Of a DNA stretch of 64,000 nt, positions 24,382-36,092 are shown in pieces (positions within the stretch are counted from its first letter, which is position 1; each line of letters starts with the position of its first letter). Both the position numbers and the translations under genes were made by a program. Where the stretch lies: the NCBI GenBank assembly GCA_029876055.1, contig CM056877.1:3658001-3722000 (forward strand). Direction: 5' to 3'. The DNA comes from Madurella fahalii (lineage: Eukaryota; Ascomycota; Sordariomycetes; Sordariales). Below the pieces are notes generated by a model. It did not search any database, was not told the DNA's origin, and worked only from the letters and a program-made list of their open reading frames with translations.

Positions 24382-27300
24382 AGTGTCGGGGTTTAGCGAA
24401 AGAGGGTTTCCAGGGTGGCTGGTAAGGAGTAGCTAAAACGGTGTGTCGCCGGTGCTTTACTTATCTAGCTGGTGCACGGTTAGACATTATTAGCACGTCT
24501 GATCAATAGAGCACGTTTCTATCGGTGTTTGGTAGTAGTAGCTTCCCCGTTACACTCACCAATCAAACTCCAATTTCGCTTGTTTTCACTCCTACATTAT
24601 ATCTCAGCAAAACTAATTATATTCCGTTTCCTCCAATGAGTGCTTGATAGCTGCAACTAATATACCACACACAATCTCTCTAAAATCAAGCCCATATTTC
24701 TGGCTGAACAGCTTTAGACAAGGTGCCAAATCAGGAATCATCAGTCGTCAGACCCCGCTTAGAGTAGGTCAGTTCAAATTGAAGCAGCAGCCATTCAGGA
24801 ATCCTGCCAATGAAGCAAATGTGGAATAGACCAAGCTAGATTTCATAACGTACTTCTCTCTCTTCTCCATTTCGGGGGAAAAAATGAGAAGAAAAAAAAA
24901 AAAAAAAAAAAAAAAACCTGGCAGGCGATTGGCAGACCGGGATGGACAGGCTGGGTAACATACACGGATTGCAGAGAACATTTCATGTTCCGGGCCGGAA
25001 TCGTAAGTTTCCTGGGTAATTCCTGTGGATAGTAATCAATAAGCTAGATGAAGAGTGCCGACAGACAAAACCCCAATAGAATGACCCTGTGTATGTATAA
25101 ATGCTGCCTCAGGACTGAAGGACCTTTAACCCTAGGCAGTGCCTTCTGCCATGCAGTACAACGAGCCTTCTATTCTTCAACGGCTTTCCGGCCTACGGGG
25201 CTTTGTATTCCCCCAAGCACCTCGTGGCCTGAGCTCTCAACTCTCCTTCCCCATTCTTCTCCAGTCCTTACCTTACTAAGTCTCTTCTCCCTCCCGGTTA
25301 ATTATTCATCAACCGTGCCAACCCCCCGGCCCTCAATCTATAGTCATGGAGGGAGAAAGGAACGCATATTTTTCCCTTTTCAGAAACCTAGACGCGAAAC
25401 ATCCCCCTAGAATCACCGCCTAGCCAACAACAACCGCAAACCCGTCTCAGAAAGTGGCATCAACGCCAGCACCAATGTCAAAATCACCAGCGTCGGAACC
25501 ACCAGCGTCAGAACCAGCGCCGACGATCAAGGTAGGAGGCCCCACGTCCCGCAGCGATAGTAGCCATGTTGTCTAAGGAAGAAAGTGGCCAATGATAAGG
25601 GTTCACGACAGATTCTCTTCTTACTTACCTCCTCCAACGTCGAGATGGATCAAGGACACGACTCCGAGGCACAGGTCGGCAACATCACCGGCATCGGCAA
25701 CCGCGGGGGTAAGGCAGTGGCCTGCACCACCCCGTGAGCTCGTCTCCTGCGAGCTGCCATGGACCTGTCCGGTCCACTTCGACTGCACCCTGTGCAGGAA
25801 CAGGCAGTACTCGATCACGATCCGGTCCTTCAAGCACGACGACTTCCTGAAGTACCGATGCCGCAATGCCTTCGTGTGACTCGTCACGGTCCTCATCGCG
25901 GCCGCGACTAATACCTCCTCTCTCGTCCCGCCGCGGTGGTTGATGCCGGTTCCGCATCCGCATCTCTCTGCCTAGATCGGTGCCCTTGTATTTAGACCAA
26001 CCCGATCTGCCGAGTCGCCTGCTGCACGATCATCGGTGGCCGTGACGGTCAAGACAAGCCCGTCACGCTGCCGCTCTCGGCAAATGCACATCCGAGGCCC
26101 CTCGCGCCCGCATGATGCCTCCGTAGTCCTGTGCTTGCTCCTACCGGCCGAAAGGAGTCCAGGGTCAAACTAAATTGCCAATTGGGGTCTCCGCACACAG
26201 CCCATGGAATTCCATTCCATATCTGCCTAGATTGTCAGCCGCGGTTATCATGACGCACAGCTCCCAGCTTCTTTCCCAGCAGGCGATGGAAACACCAATG
26301 CCGGCCCCAGGCGTGGCCCCTCCCCCACGGAGGCACACGCGCCGGGCATCATATATGATTTCCTTGGACTCAATCTTAGCTGAGTTGGGCTTGCAGCCTG
26401 CAGAAATGTGCGAACGCTCTCGTCACCCCGCCGCCGGAACTTGTTCCAATAGGACCGCTCGTCAAAGCCCGAGGTCGTTGCCATATGGGAGATGGCCAGG
26501 GGGAGACGCTTGCATTAGCATCTGCGTCTACGCCTGCCTAGACGACTTTTGGGTAATGGCCAGCAGGACAGGTCGGACCGACTCGTCTAAGAACGTTGCA
26601 TACGAAGGAGGACCGTAACTGTCTGGCTGGTCTTGGGTATATATGCATCGGATGCATGTTGGCGAGAGCTGGACGGGACAGTGTGTGGATACAGCTGCCT
26701 CCTCGGCCGTGGCGTTGATGGCTAGGGGGAGTTTGCGCGTGAGCAGCCAGTCGGGCTAATGGAAACCGAAACAGGCAGCCGGACGAGACCGGGAGCCTAC
26801 GTGCGAGACCGTTGGGCGCGGTGGTGATCCATAGTAGTTTAACGGGAGGGGTTGGAATAATCCCAAGTAGCGAAAGGCCGTTCGTCGTCGAGGCGATACC
26901 GCGTGCCATGGCATAGGTCAACCACCCAGGCGACGAGTTAGCAAACGAAGGGAATGTATGAGATCGCTGGGCGGCGAAAGGCGTCCGGCGCCGAAGTCGA
27001 AGATGATGACCGCAAAGACAGCTCGTCGTCCGGCTCAGAGAGGTGGCATAGCTCGCCCCAAGTGGCACGCGCACCAGAAGCCAGGACATAGGGGGAATTG
27101 GGGACACAGCGAGAACTCGCACAGATGGCTTATTTTAGCGGAAGAGACAGGGCACTCGATTGAAACATTTCGAGTTTTCGCGGGTGTCGCATCTTTCCAG
27201 CTAAGACGTCGACGCCATAGTTGGGCGCAGGTGAAGGCGGTTAGTAATCCGGACATCGCTTCCGGCTTGCAGAACCAAGGCGGGGAACAGGCCATGCTGC

Positions 27301-27595
27301 TCTCTTACCATCGAGCAAAGATCTAATTCTCGAAATGCCGACCTCAGGGGCATAATAGGACAAATGTTGGAAGGGTTGGTGCTACCCCACCATCCTAGAC
27401 TCCGAAATCCCTCGAGGTTTCGCACCCTTGATTACCGCCGGCTTCATCGACAGCCTCCAGCTGCGAGGGACTGAGCTGTTCGTCTTGCCCGTATCCGATC
27501 TCTGTTGCAAGGGGGCTTCGTAGAGTAGCGGTGCTTCACCTAATCTGGCAAATTCAGACAACTTCCCTGCGAGCCTTCGACTTGCTCGTTCCTCC
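24382..27595. other. Gene-poor region with low-confidence reading frames
   Basis: No gene I can support with confidence. It contains a 25-nt poly-A run near 24892-24916. A Cys-rich plus-strand frame ends at 25879 and includes CPVHFDCTLC and YRCRNAF; it is noted as a finding only. A 194-codon minus frame (26538-27122) has no recognisable domain. Confidence 0.4.
24892..24916. repeat. Poly-A tract, about 25 nt
   Basis: An A homopolymer; no element with terminal repeats or a reverse-transcriptase frame is visible beside it. Confidence 0.8.
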
Positions 27596-29398
27596 TCATT
27601 TGTGTTGCGCTGTCTCTTGCGGAGTTTGGGTGCTGTCTTGTGTCGCCAATGTCCCCAAGCACATCGAAGTTGGATGCGCCGCGTCCTCGATGAGGTGGCG
27701 GGGTTTCTGCACTTGTCGGCTTAGAGTGTCAGGACCGGGTGCTTGGCTACTACCACCTTGTCTCTGCGGCGCATTCTTTGTGATCCGACCGCCACGAGTT
27801 TTGCGAGACGCATCGTTCGCTAGTCGAGTTGACGATGCTGTGTTTGCTATACGCTTCGTGGCTGAGGCGTCGGCTATACCTGGCTCTGAGTACTCGGCCG
27901 CCTTGGATTCGTTCAACTCGGCCTCAACCAGAGGGACCTGCTTCAGAATCCACTGCAGCAGAATGCCCTGGCGGTGCACGTCGTCCTTCGTAATCCGATA
28001 ATCCCGAATCCCTCGGATAAACCCCGTGATAAGATCGCCCCGTCTCTTAGTAGACTTCCAAGTCTCTTCTGCTGCCAGATAATTGGGGTGGGCTCTCGCT
28101 AATCCCCGTTTGCGTTCTGTTGTACTGAGTCTGCTGCGTCCATTCTTGGCCTTCTCTGTCTCTGCCACGGCTGCATAGGCTGCTGCTTTGGCGGACTCTA
28201 AAGCCCTCCGAGCAGCGCTCCATTCACTCCCACGCTCAATTGACGACTCGTCAGTCAACAGATACTCCTCCGTCTCTGAAGGGCGCAACACCCCCGAGTC
28301 CACGAGCTTCTTCCAATCTTCGTCGTGCTGCGGCTGCAGGCGCTTGATGTATTGGGCGTACCGGTCGTACCACGAATACTCGTAGTTGAGGTACTCGATC
28401 CATGTCGTCAACTTGTCTTGTCGCTTCGGGTCTTTATCGAGCTGGAATGTCCGTGTGAATCCGTGCATTGCTAGGCGGCGCTTCACCTTCTCGGCGTACA
28501 CGGAAAATACATCGTAGTGGTCGGCGTCGGGCGCAGCTTGCCCCCCGGAATCACCCTCCTCCGCCCCCGTGTGCTTCGGCTTCTCGACCCACCTAAGATA
28601 CGGGTAACCTCGATTGCGCTGACGTTCTCTAACCTTCCAAAGCGGCATGAGGTGTAAGGGGTCGGCTTCGAGCGCGGCCAGCTCTTCAGTGTCCTCTTCC
28701 ACTACCAACATGCGCTTGTTCTTCTCGACAAATGCGAGATAATCACCGTCAGGTTCATAAATCCCCCTGTTGACCAGTTGCCATCTGCGGAAATCTTCCC
28801 AGCGCCTCAGTTGTCTGCCGTACACTTCCCATGTTCATGATCCTACATCCTGCCATGGCTGCACCATTGTGCGGTATTTCAGGGGGTTCTCAGAGACATC
28901 CTCGAGAAGAGCGATTGGGTAGTAGGGCCGGCCACCATCGTTGACAAGTGCATTGTAGTGCCCTTTCTCAACCTCTCGTTCTAGGCATCTCTCAATCGCG
29001 CGTAATTCGGCTAACGGCCGGAGCGGAGATCTTTCACGGCGTCGCGGTACGGGCATGACTCGAGGCGATGCATCGTCGGTAGCTGCTTTGAGCAATCGTG
29101 CGTTGACTTGGTCAAGATCGACTGAGCGCGACCGGACCGCCTCACCAGCTTTTCGCGCTCCAAACCTATTCAACTGTTAGTAATGACGAGCGAGACATCG
29201 AGGAGATGATCAGGACTTCAGTCTCCCAGCGAGCGCTTCTCTCTGGTCTTTTGGTAATGTGTCCCAGTCCGCGATGTCGGGAACGAAATTGCCATCGGAA
29301 CGGCGGTTTTGTTCCATGTACTGGGTAAGGTCTGCATCGCTAAGGGCAAGGACGTCGCGAACGGATAATTGTGGTCTCGTGGGCTCGATGGAGGTCAT
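27596..29398 (-). pseudogene. Fungal accessory-family protein (unknown function), interrupted by in-frame TGA
   Basis: Exon 1 (29398-29217) begins MTSIEPTRPQLSVRDVLALS. A 51 nt intron (29216-29166, branch ACTAAC) joins it to exon 2 (29165-27596), about 583 codons in all. The reading frame is continuous except for one TGA at 28835-28837, between VQPWQDVGS and TWEVYGRQLRRWEDFRRWQ. Both sides look equally protein-like, so the stop is probably a point mutation (CGA to TGA would be one transition). The protein is charged and largely helical, and carries the motif TTWIEYLNYEYSWYDRY, which I remember from a widespread but uncharacterised family of Pezizomycotina accessory proteins. The donor (GTCCTG) is weak. 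It is divergent from the FHA-kinase gene, sharing a 567 bp upstream region. Alternatives are a sequencing error, or two separate short proteins. Confidence 0.6.
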
Positions 29399-29965
29399 TT
29401 TTCGTCACGCGTGCCGAGATCGTTGATGGGAGGTGGTTGATGGGAGATCGTTGATGGGAATTGGGGGTTGGGGTTGGGGCCAAACCTTACTGCACGGGCA
29501 CCAGTTGGCACCACCTAAGGTTAGGCATAAATATGGGTCTCGGCCCCGGCGGAGTTGAGTTTCTCAAAATGCTAAAAAGCCAGGTTTTGTGGAATAACCA
29601 ACCCTTTTCCTTCTTATTCGCGGGATGCCCTGATAGGAAGGAGAGCCATGTCCCAAGGGAGGATAACGCGCGTAAGAAAAATGGCCAGGGAAAAAAGCGG
29701 GAGTGTGATGTACCATCCGTGAACCGGCTGCGTCTTAGACAGCCCACAGGCCTTGGACTCCTCGCATGCACACCCGCAGTTTCATTGCATGTGGTCTGCT
29801 CGTTGGTGGTGTGCATGGAAGGAGGCTGTCGCGGCCTCTGGGAGGTTGCATCGAAGTTGACATCTTCTGCTGGCCAGGCTGCGTTGTCTCCGCAGTCATA
29901 AAGCTTGAACGGTCCCTGTCCTGTTGTTCTCCCTTCCCACCTCGACCCTCATGATCCATGTCAAA
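29399..29965. other. Shared divergent upstream region
   Basis: This separates the accessory-family gene (-) from the FHA-kinase gene (+). Close to 29421-29460 the decamer GTTGATGGGA recurs three times, followed by GGGGTTGGGGTTGGGG. A shared promoter is inferred from the divergent layout. Confidence 0.4.
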
Positions 29966-32275
29966 ATGGCCGACCCAGACCTGATCGCTCGCCTATATCC
30001 CTATGATGATCGCAGGGGTTGGGCTACGACGGTGGTTAAAGGAACTAAACCCTTCGCGATATGTTGGGCCGACACACTCGCCATCTCAAGAGGAATCCTC
30101 CAGTCGTCGCGATCGGCAACCAACGGAGCCGCCAGAAGTATGTGATAGCCCGTGTCCCCCCATCTTGAACTGAGGTTCAGCTACGGCCCACGAACCACCA
30201 AGGGTTTCGTGCTCGGAAGAGACCTAGACACAAGCGATATTGTTCTCGTCAACCAAAATGGCATCAGTGAGCACCACTGCGCCATCGCGTTCGAGAACAA
30301 CTTCAACGATACCAGCGACTATCGCGTCGTCGTACGCGATCTGAAATCCAGCTACAGAACCTCCGTTGAGTACGACCATGAAGCTGGTCGTCACCATGAC
30401 GGGGTGCGCTGTGACTTCCGCTGGATCGTCAGCGGGCACCCAACCCCCGAAGGCAAGGGGACAATCGTCATCGAACTCTATAGATTCCTCAAGTTCCAGA
30501 TTGTCGTCTCTGACTATGATACGACATCACCGCATTACATTGACAATGTCAATTGGTTCCGCCAGGGGGTTATGAGTATGGACGATCTGTTCTGTCACCT
30601 CGGCCTCCCAAGCCGTCTGCCAACCGAGCCTCCCAGTGGGGTACATACACCGGGTACAGGCGCAATCTACCTGAAAAAGAAACTCGGCGAAGGTGCCTTC
30701 GGGGTCGTAACTCATTACTGGGACGTCAGCGACGGAGATGAATACGCTATCAAGCAGCCCTCTACGAAAGCCATCCGGTAGAAGAGGGTCAACGAAAATG
30801 CGTGGAAGAAGGAGGCTCGTATTATGGGACGAGTCTCACATGTTAGTTAACAAACTCACTCCACGCCTTATATCTATGCTAATGTCTTGCTAGGGTCATA
30901 TTGTAAGGTTCATTGGGGCAAAGTTTATGCAACTGCCTCAATTGGTCTTTGAGTACATACGTGGGGGATCTCTCGGGGACCATGACCATGTATCAGCCAA
31001 CGAGGGCACGCAGGTTCTCCGTTAGTTGCTATCGGCACTTACGTATCTCCACGACAAGACCCGCCTATCGTGTATCGAGATATCAAGCCGGATAACATCC
31101 TTGTCCAGCATCGAAACCCTAGCGATATTTATGTCAAGTTTGGGGACTTTGGTCTCTCTCGAGAAAGCCGTGACCCCACGACACTATGTGGCTCTTTGCG
31201 ATATACCACCCCCGAGATCTGCAAGGAGAAGGACAGAAGAGATGCACATCATAAGAAACAGAGTTGTACTCTAGCTGTCGACATTTGGTCCCTTGGTGTG
31301 ACTGTCTTCGAATGTGTCTACGATCTTCCGTCCAAAAATGCGACAGGAGTCTCTTGGTGTCATGAGATCGTCAAGAAGCTCAAGATGGACCTCCATAGGA
31401 ATCGGGACGACCTAATACAGTTCCTGTACGACACTATGGTAATCATGCGGCCAGAGCTGCGACAACCAGCCCAGTACTGCCACGAACATGTACCCCTCCC
31501 CAATGACCAAGATCGCTCCCCGACTCCGACTCCAGCGTCTTATGCACAGGGCTACGGACAAGGCCAATATGACACAGAACGGGCAACTGTGCTGCTCGGA
31601 GATGCACACACGACAGGCGGACCCTGGCCGAACCCTTCCCCCGACTACGACGAGTCGGCGGAGATCCGAAGGCATATCAAATCAGACGGCCCGCCTCCCG
31701 ATTCTCAGGGGTCAGTGAGCTTTCACGACAGCTGGTTGCAAGATCCACTCCACCCGCTCAGTGGCGGGTCTGCCGCCGCAGCATTGGGACAGGAATTTCC
31801 CGATTCAAGAGGCTGGGCTACTCAACTCGAAGGAACACCTCACTACACGGGCTTTCCAGACGACGAAGACCTCGAGTCTCCAGCTAGGGAGGCGCGGAAG
31901 AGGTCGACCCGGCAATCGAAGTCGTCTTCATCGAGCGGGGCACGTAGGAAGCATCGTTCACACACTTCCGTTGCAGCTGGGTCCAGCTCCTACCGGCATT
32001 ATGAGGAGCCTGAACCCGAGACGTCGAATCATGGCCAGGAACAGAACTACGAAGGTTCTATGCCGTTGCTACCAGAGGTACCGAACTGGGCGGAATCCGG
32101 CGGCTCAGGTGCTGGCCAAGCCGGTGGCTTTGGCCCATTCCACAATGGAGATACCTTCGCAGAAGATGCCGCCGGCCCGAGCCATACGCAAGGCTGGCTC
32201 GAAGCGGAGTGGGAGAGTCCTTGGACGGAGAGCGAGGCACGTATGGCAGAATCTGTGCTATTTGATATCCGCTAG
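29966..32275 (+). pseudogene. FHA-domain protein kinase, degraded
   Basis: The gene would encode an FHA phosphothreonine-binding domain followed by a Ser/Thr kinase, a Rad53/Chk2-like order that is common in fungal accessory genomes. FHA marks: FVLGRDLDTSDIVL and GISEHHCAI (the G-R and S-x-x-H pattern). Kinase marks: glycine loop LGEGAFGVV, lysine in YAIKQ, loop YRDIKPDN, KFGDFGLS, RYTTPEI and DIWSLG. A long Ser/Pro/Glu-rich tail follows. One normal intron is visible (30842-30893). Lesions seen: frame changes near 30055 and 30157, a TAG at 30779-30781, a TAG at 31023-31025 within VLR*LLSALTYL, and a frame change near 31060. Both TAGs fit CAG-to-TAG changes. The largest intact piece, 31070-32275, lacks the N-lobe. 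A functional full kinase is therefore unlikely. Confidence 0.75.
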
Positions 32276-35200
32276 AATTCTTGACGAATCAGAAGATAAC
32301 CTGCAAAAAAGCTGTGGCATCGCTGATCAGCCACTCCGTGTGCAATTGAGACCGTAATTCCTCGATATGATCGAGCACTTTCTCGCACCGCATGATGTGT
32401 GCACAATGATTGAGGAGCTGGAGACAAGCCGCCTCAAATCAATCTTGGCCGGGGTCTGGTCCAAAGGTGGCTTCATCGTCCCGACAAGAGCCAGATGCTT
32501 CACGGTCGTTCTGTTGCAGATGCGGGTGACTCGACAAAAGCGCTAAATATCACATGCATCTTGCATGTAATTGCTAAACCAATCGGGGATCGCCAACATG
32601 ATCGCGGGGGTAACCAATGAGACGACTTGCTAGGATTCGTTAATTGTGATGTCCAATCATAACCGAGTCCGCCCGCTCGTTACCGATCTGTTGGGATGGT
32701 CACAACTCACCGCATGGAACCTGCCAGCGATCTGCCAATCAGCTGCACCAGCTGTGTGGTCTGGGAAGGGGTGTGCTAGTCTCGACAAGCCCATACAGGG
32801 CATCCTGCAACAATGACCGGCATCCGCGCCAAGCTCTGATGAGGCTCGCCGGGGACTTTTGCATTAGCGTGGGCGTCATGCTTTGACGATCGCTAGACCC
32901 CTGCACAAAACGTCAGGCCAGTCTAGTGTATATCTTACCTTCCCGATCTGTGACATCGAGCTAGGTACTGGGGGAGCACTGCGGGGCAGTGGGACCGAGA
33001 CTTCCCCTCATCCTTCCGAAGCCCTTCAACAACATCTACGAATGCTGAGTCTTCGCGGTCGCCCAAAGAAGTTCTAATCAATTCACGCCTGCGGGCTCAA
33101 CAGGATCCAGTGAATGTGCATGAAGCCGGAGCGAGGGCTGGATATAACAGGGAGTGGGCGGCATCCCACAGGTCTCTGATGTGTGATTCACGCGGACGTT
33201 CACGGAGGTGGGGCATCGTGTGATCGCGAAAAGCTGGCTGCTCATGCATGAGACATGCAAATGTTGATTAATGGCAAACATCCCCTTGCCATGTTCTCCA
33301 GAGCCAGTTGGCAACGCATGGAATACGACAAAGCAGCGGGGGCGCTTATTGGTTGGCTGTGGGCGACTGCCTGGAAGTCCGCCAGGGTTGCGAGCACAAC
33401 ACCACCAGCTAGGCAGAAACGACAAACAACTGGGCTACAGACTTGGGGGTCTTGCTCGGTGAGACTTGCCCGCACAATTGCGCCTGGACCAATCGTTAAC
33501 CACTCCCATCGCCCGCTGAATGAATAGGCAGGGTGTGCTGCCTTATAAATTAATGAATCTTGTTTGCCCTCTGGCCATTGTCCGCAGGGCCAAGTCTTTA
33601 CTAGTATCCCAGGCCTCCTTGTCGCAGTTCTCCGAGAAGACAAAAACCAATCAGGTAACCCACCAATTCGCTCTGCAGTTTGGCTTGTCTGCCACCGTCA
33701 CAAAATCCTCACTGCATGACACTGTCCGAGTCAGGGTTTTGTCCAGATCGCTTGCCGAAGGCACTGGGAGCAGAGGTAACCATCTGCCTAAGGTGCGGGT
33801 ACTTTCATCGCTTGAATGGCAGGTCACACTAACTGCACGGTTACAGAGACGCTATGTGTCAACAAATGCATCCAAAAGGTCAGACACAGCCCCACCCCCC
33901 TTGGGGTTGAACAGATGTCGTACATCGTGAGGAGCCAGGAAGCAGAGGAAAGAGACTCTGACTGTGACAACCCTAAAAAATAACTACAACCTAAACATTT
34001 CATCCAAAAAGGGCAGATGCCCTGACTTCGAGGAGAGTTGAGGGTGACGAACGTTGTGGAGCATCCCTTCGTGACAGTGACTCTTGTGACCAAGTTGTTC
34101 CAAGTGCCTTGAAAATTAGCCACGAAACTTTGTTAACGGGCCCTTCGGTCTGTCTGATTTTGCGTCAAGCAGCTGAAGTCACGCACGGTCCAGCACAGGA
34201 GTGGTCGCCCAGCCACACTTCCCGCAGCAGCACCCTTCACTGTTAAGTGGCATTCGGCAACTAGCTGCGCTTCGCCCGTTAGCATTGTTCCGGCTTTAGC
34301 ATCACGGTCCACCATGGCACCTCCCCTCCGTCTGCCATTTCACTCGCTCTCTGCCGACAATTTTCTTTCAAGCAGCGCTGCCGGCCACATTTTTCAAATT
34401 AGCTCCAACATCGTCTTCACGTGTCCTACTCAGCTCGATGGTCCCTCCCCCCCTCCCCCACATCCGAGAACGATAGGTGTCACAGCTGACAAGTGCTGCC
34501 GCCTGGCTTAAGAGCCTTAACTTGGTCCATGGTGGCATCCGCCCAGCCGACATACTTCTCGACACAAACAAAAACATCAAACTTAGCGACTGTGACGCAG
34601 CTGTTAACCTCGGTACAGGCTTACAGTAGCGAGCGAGCTATCTGTAAAGATGAATGGGGACTTGGAACCACCGCTTGCTAGTCCGGTGAGCGAGCAGTTC
34701 TCGCTTGCCTCCCGTATTTACACCATCCGCTCCTTGACACGACCTCGGTCCGCGAGTTAGGGTTCAAAGCTGATCAGGAATGAGTTCCCATTGGTCTCGG
34801 CAGATCCTCTTTTTGGTGGGCTGACGAGAAGATGCTGGCTCGGCGGATATGGATCAATCGCGGCCGTCGAGCAAGATGTCCCTTCCCGGCTTGGGCGGAC
34901 TGCTGCTGGGGACGAAGGTCCAAGGCAGAAAGCCTTGATCAAGGACGATTCTATGGAATATCTTATGCTGAGAGCTGAGTGTGAGGAATTCATAGCAAAG
35001 CAGGCACCGGGGAGAATCCATTAGAAACGGAATGTTTCCCCCCTGTTCAAACGTCCGTTCTATTCCCCCCTATCAGGCAAACGTGATTGTTCCCCATATT
35101 TATTGGGTTCTCCGAGCTTATCAACTTTCTCTAATATCAATGATATCGCGTCGGCTAGTAGAAGCATCATATGCTGGCTGTCGATATATGTTGCCTATAT

Positions 35201-36092
35201 GGTAGCAAGCTGGCCGTATGCCTGTGACCGGCTGTGTGTGGTCAGGCCATTTTCACCATCCGCCTGTGCTGTATGGACCGCAGCCATGTAGCATCCGGCT
35301 GACATATTCGTGCGCTACCGATTATGAGCAGCTTTGTAGCCCGGCTGGTCTATAATATCGTCTGATATTTCGTGATTAGAATTCCCTTTGTTGATCTCCG
35401 CCTTCTCCACTGCGGCGTCCACACTGCTCGACTGAACGGTCTCAGAGATAACGACGGAGTCGACAACAATGACAATGACAATGACAACCCAACAGAGAAT
35501 GACGAGCAGGTGCCTGCTACCCTAGAGGGGTAACTCAAATGCCCCTATCGCGGAATCGGATAGAAGTAAACGATGTGATCGAAGAGTACTCCTGCTCATA
35601 CGTGTATGGTTTCCTTCTTACCAACTACGACGGTTCGTTGAGTTATTGATAGACATTCTGTTAAGATGAACCTCATATCCGGCCAGCGGAATGGGAGCGA
35701 TCTTCATTGAACGATATATACTACTCGAGGCTCATCAACACGTGCCTTGAATTGACTTGACGCGCGCCCTCGGCAGACTGCAGCTGGGCTGGTGCATGGT
35801 CCGTGATTGGGAATTGTGCTGGTCGATTCACTAAGGCGAACAAGCGATTATACTTGCCAAGAACGGTGCGGTCGTTGGAGGACACGAATCTGACGTAGCA
35901 AGGGTCACGGTAGGGCGTGAGCAAACACCTCACGAGAACGTCTCGAAGAGAGACCTTGCCATTTCAGCCCAGTTAGAATCATTCCTGCGGATGTATGGAG
36001 CACACACAAGGCACCTGCCAGGTGTTCCCCGTTCTAATCTAGCTTTTAATATCGTCCTTTTCAACACCCCGCCTTTCTACATCCTCCCCTCC
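32276..36092. other. Gene-poor region with repeat relic
   Basis: No intact gene supported. It contains the second copy of the dispersed repeat at 35153-35285. A coding-like acidic tail, rich in Asn and Asp (35456-35531, plus strand), ends at a TAA and may be part of another relic. Open frames up to 136 codons show no domains. Confidence 0.45.
35153..35285 (-). repeat. Dispersed repeat relic, copy 2 (pairs with 11433-11580)
   Basis: It shares ordered blocks with the copy near 11.5 kb. It is more AT-shifted, for example TTTTCACCAT here versus CTTCACCGTC in the other copy. On the minus strand a peptide-like reading (HSRSQAYGQLATI, stop, then QHMMLLLADAISLILEKV) continues beyond the repeat to about 35058, so the original element was longer on that side. 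Confidence 0.5.

Noticed and set aside
26538..27122. 194-codon minus-strand frame
   Set aside because: No recognisable domain; not enough to call a gene.
28805..28838. Intron to remove the TGA in the accessory-family gene
   Set aside because: The available donor/acceptor pair gives about 32 nt, too short, and a 50-nt alternative breaks the frame.
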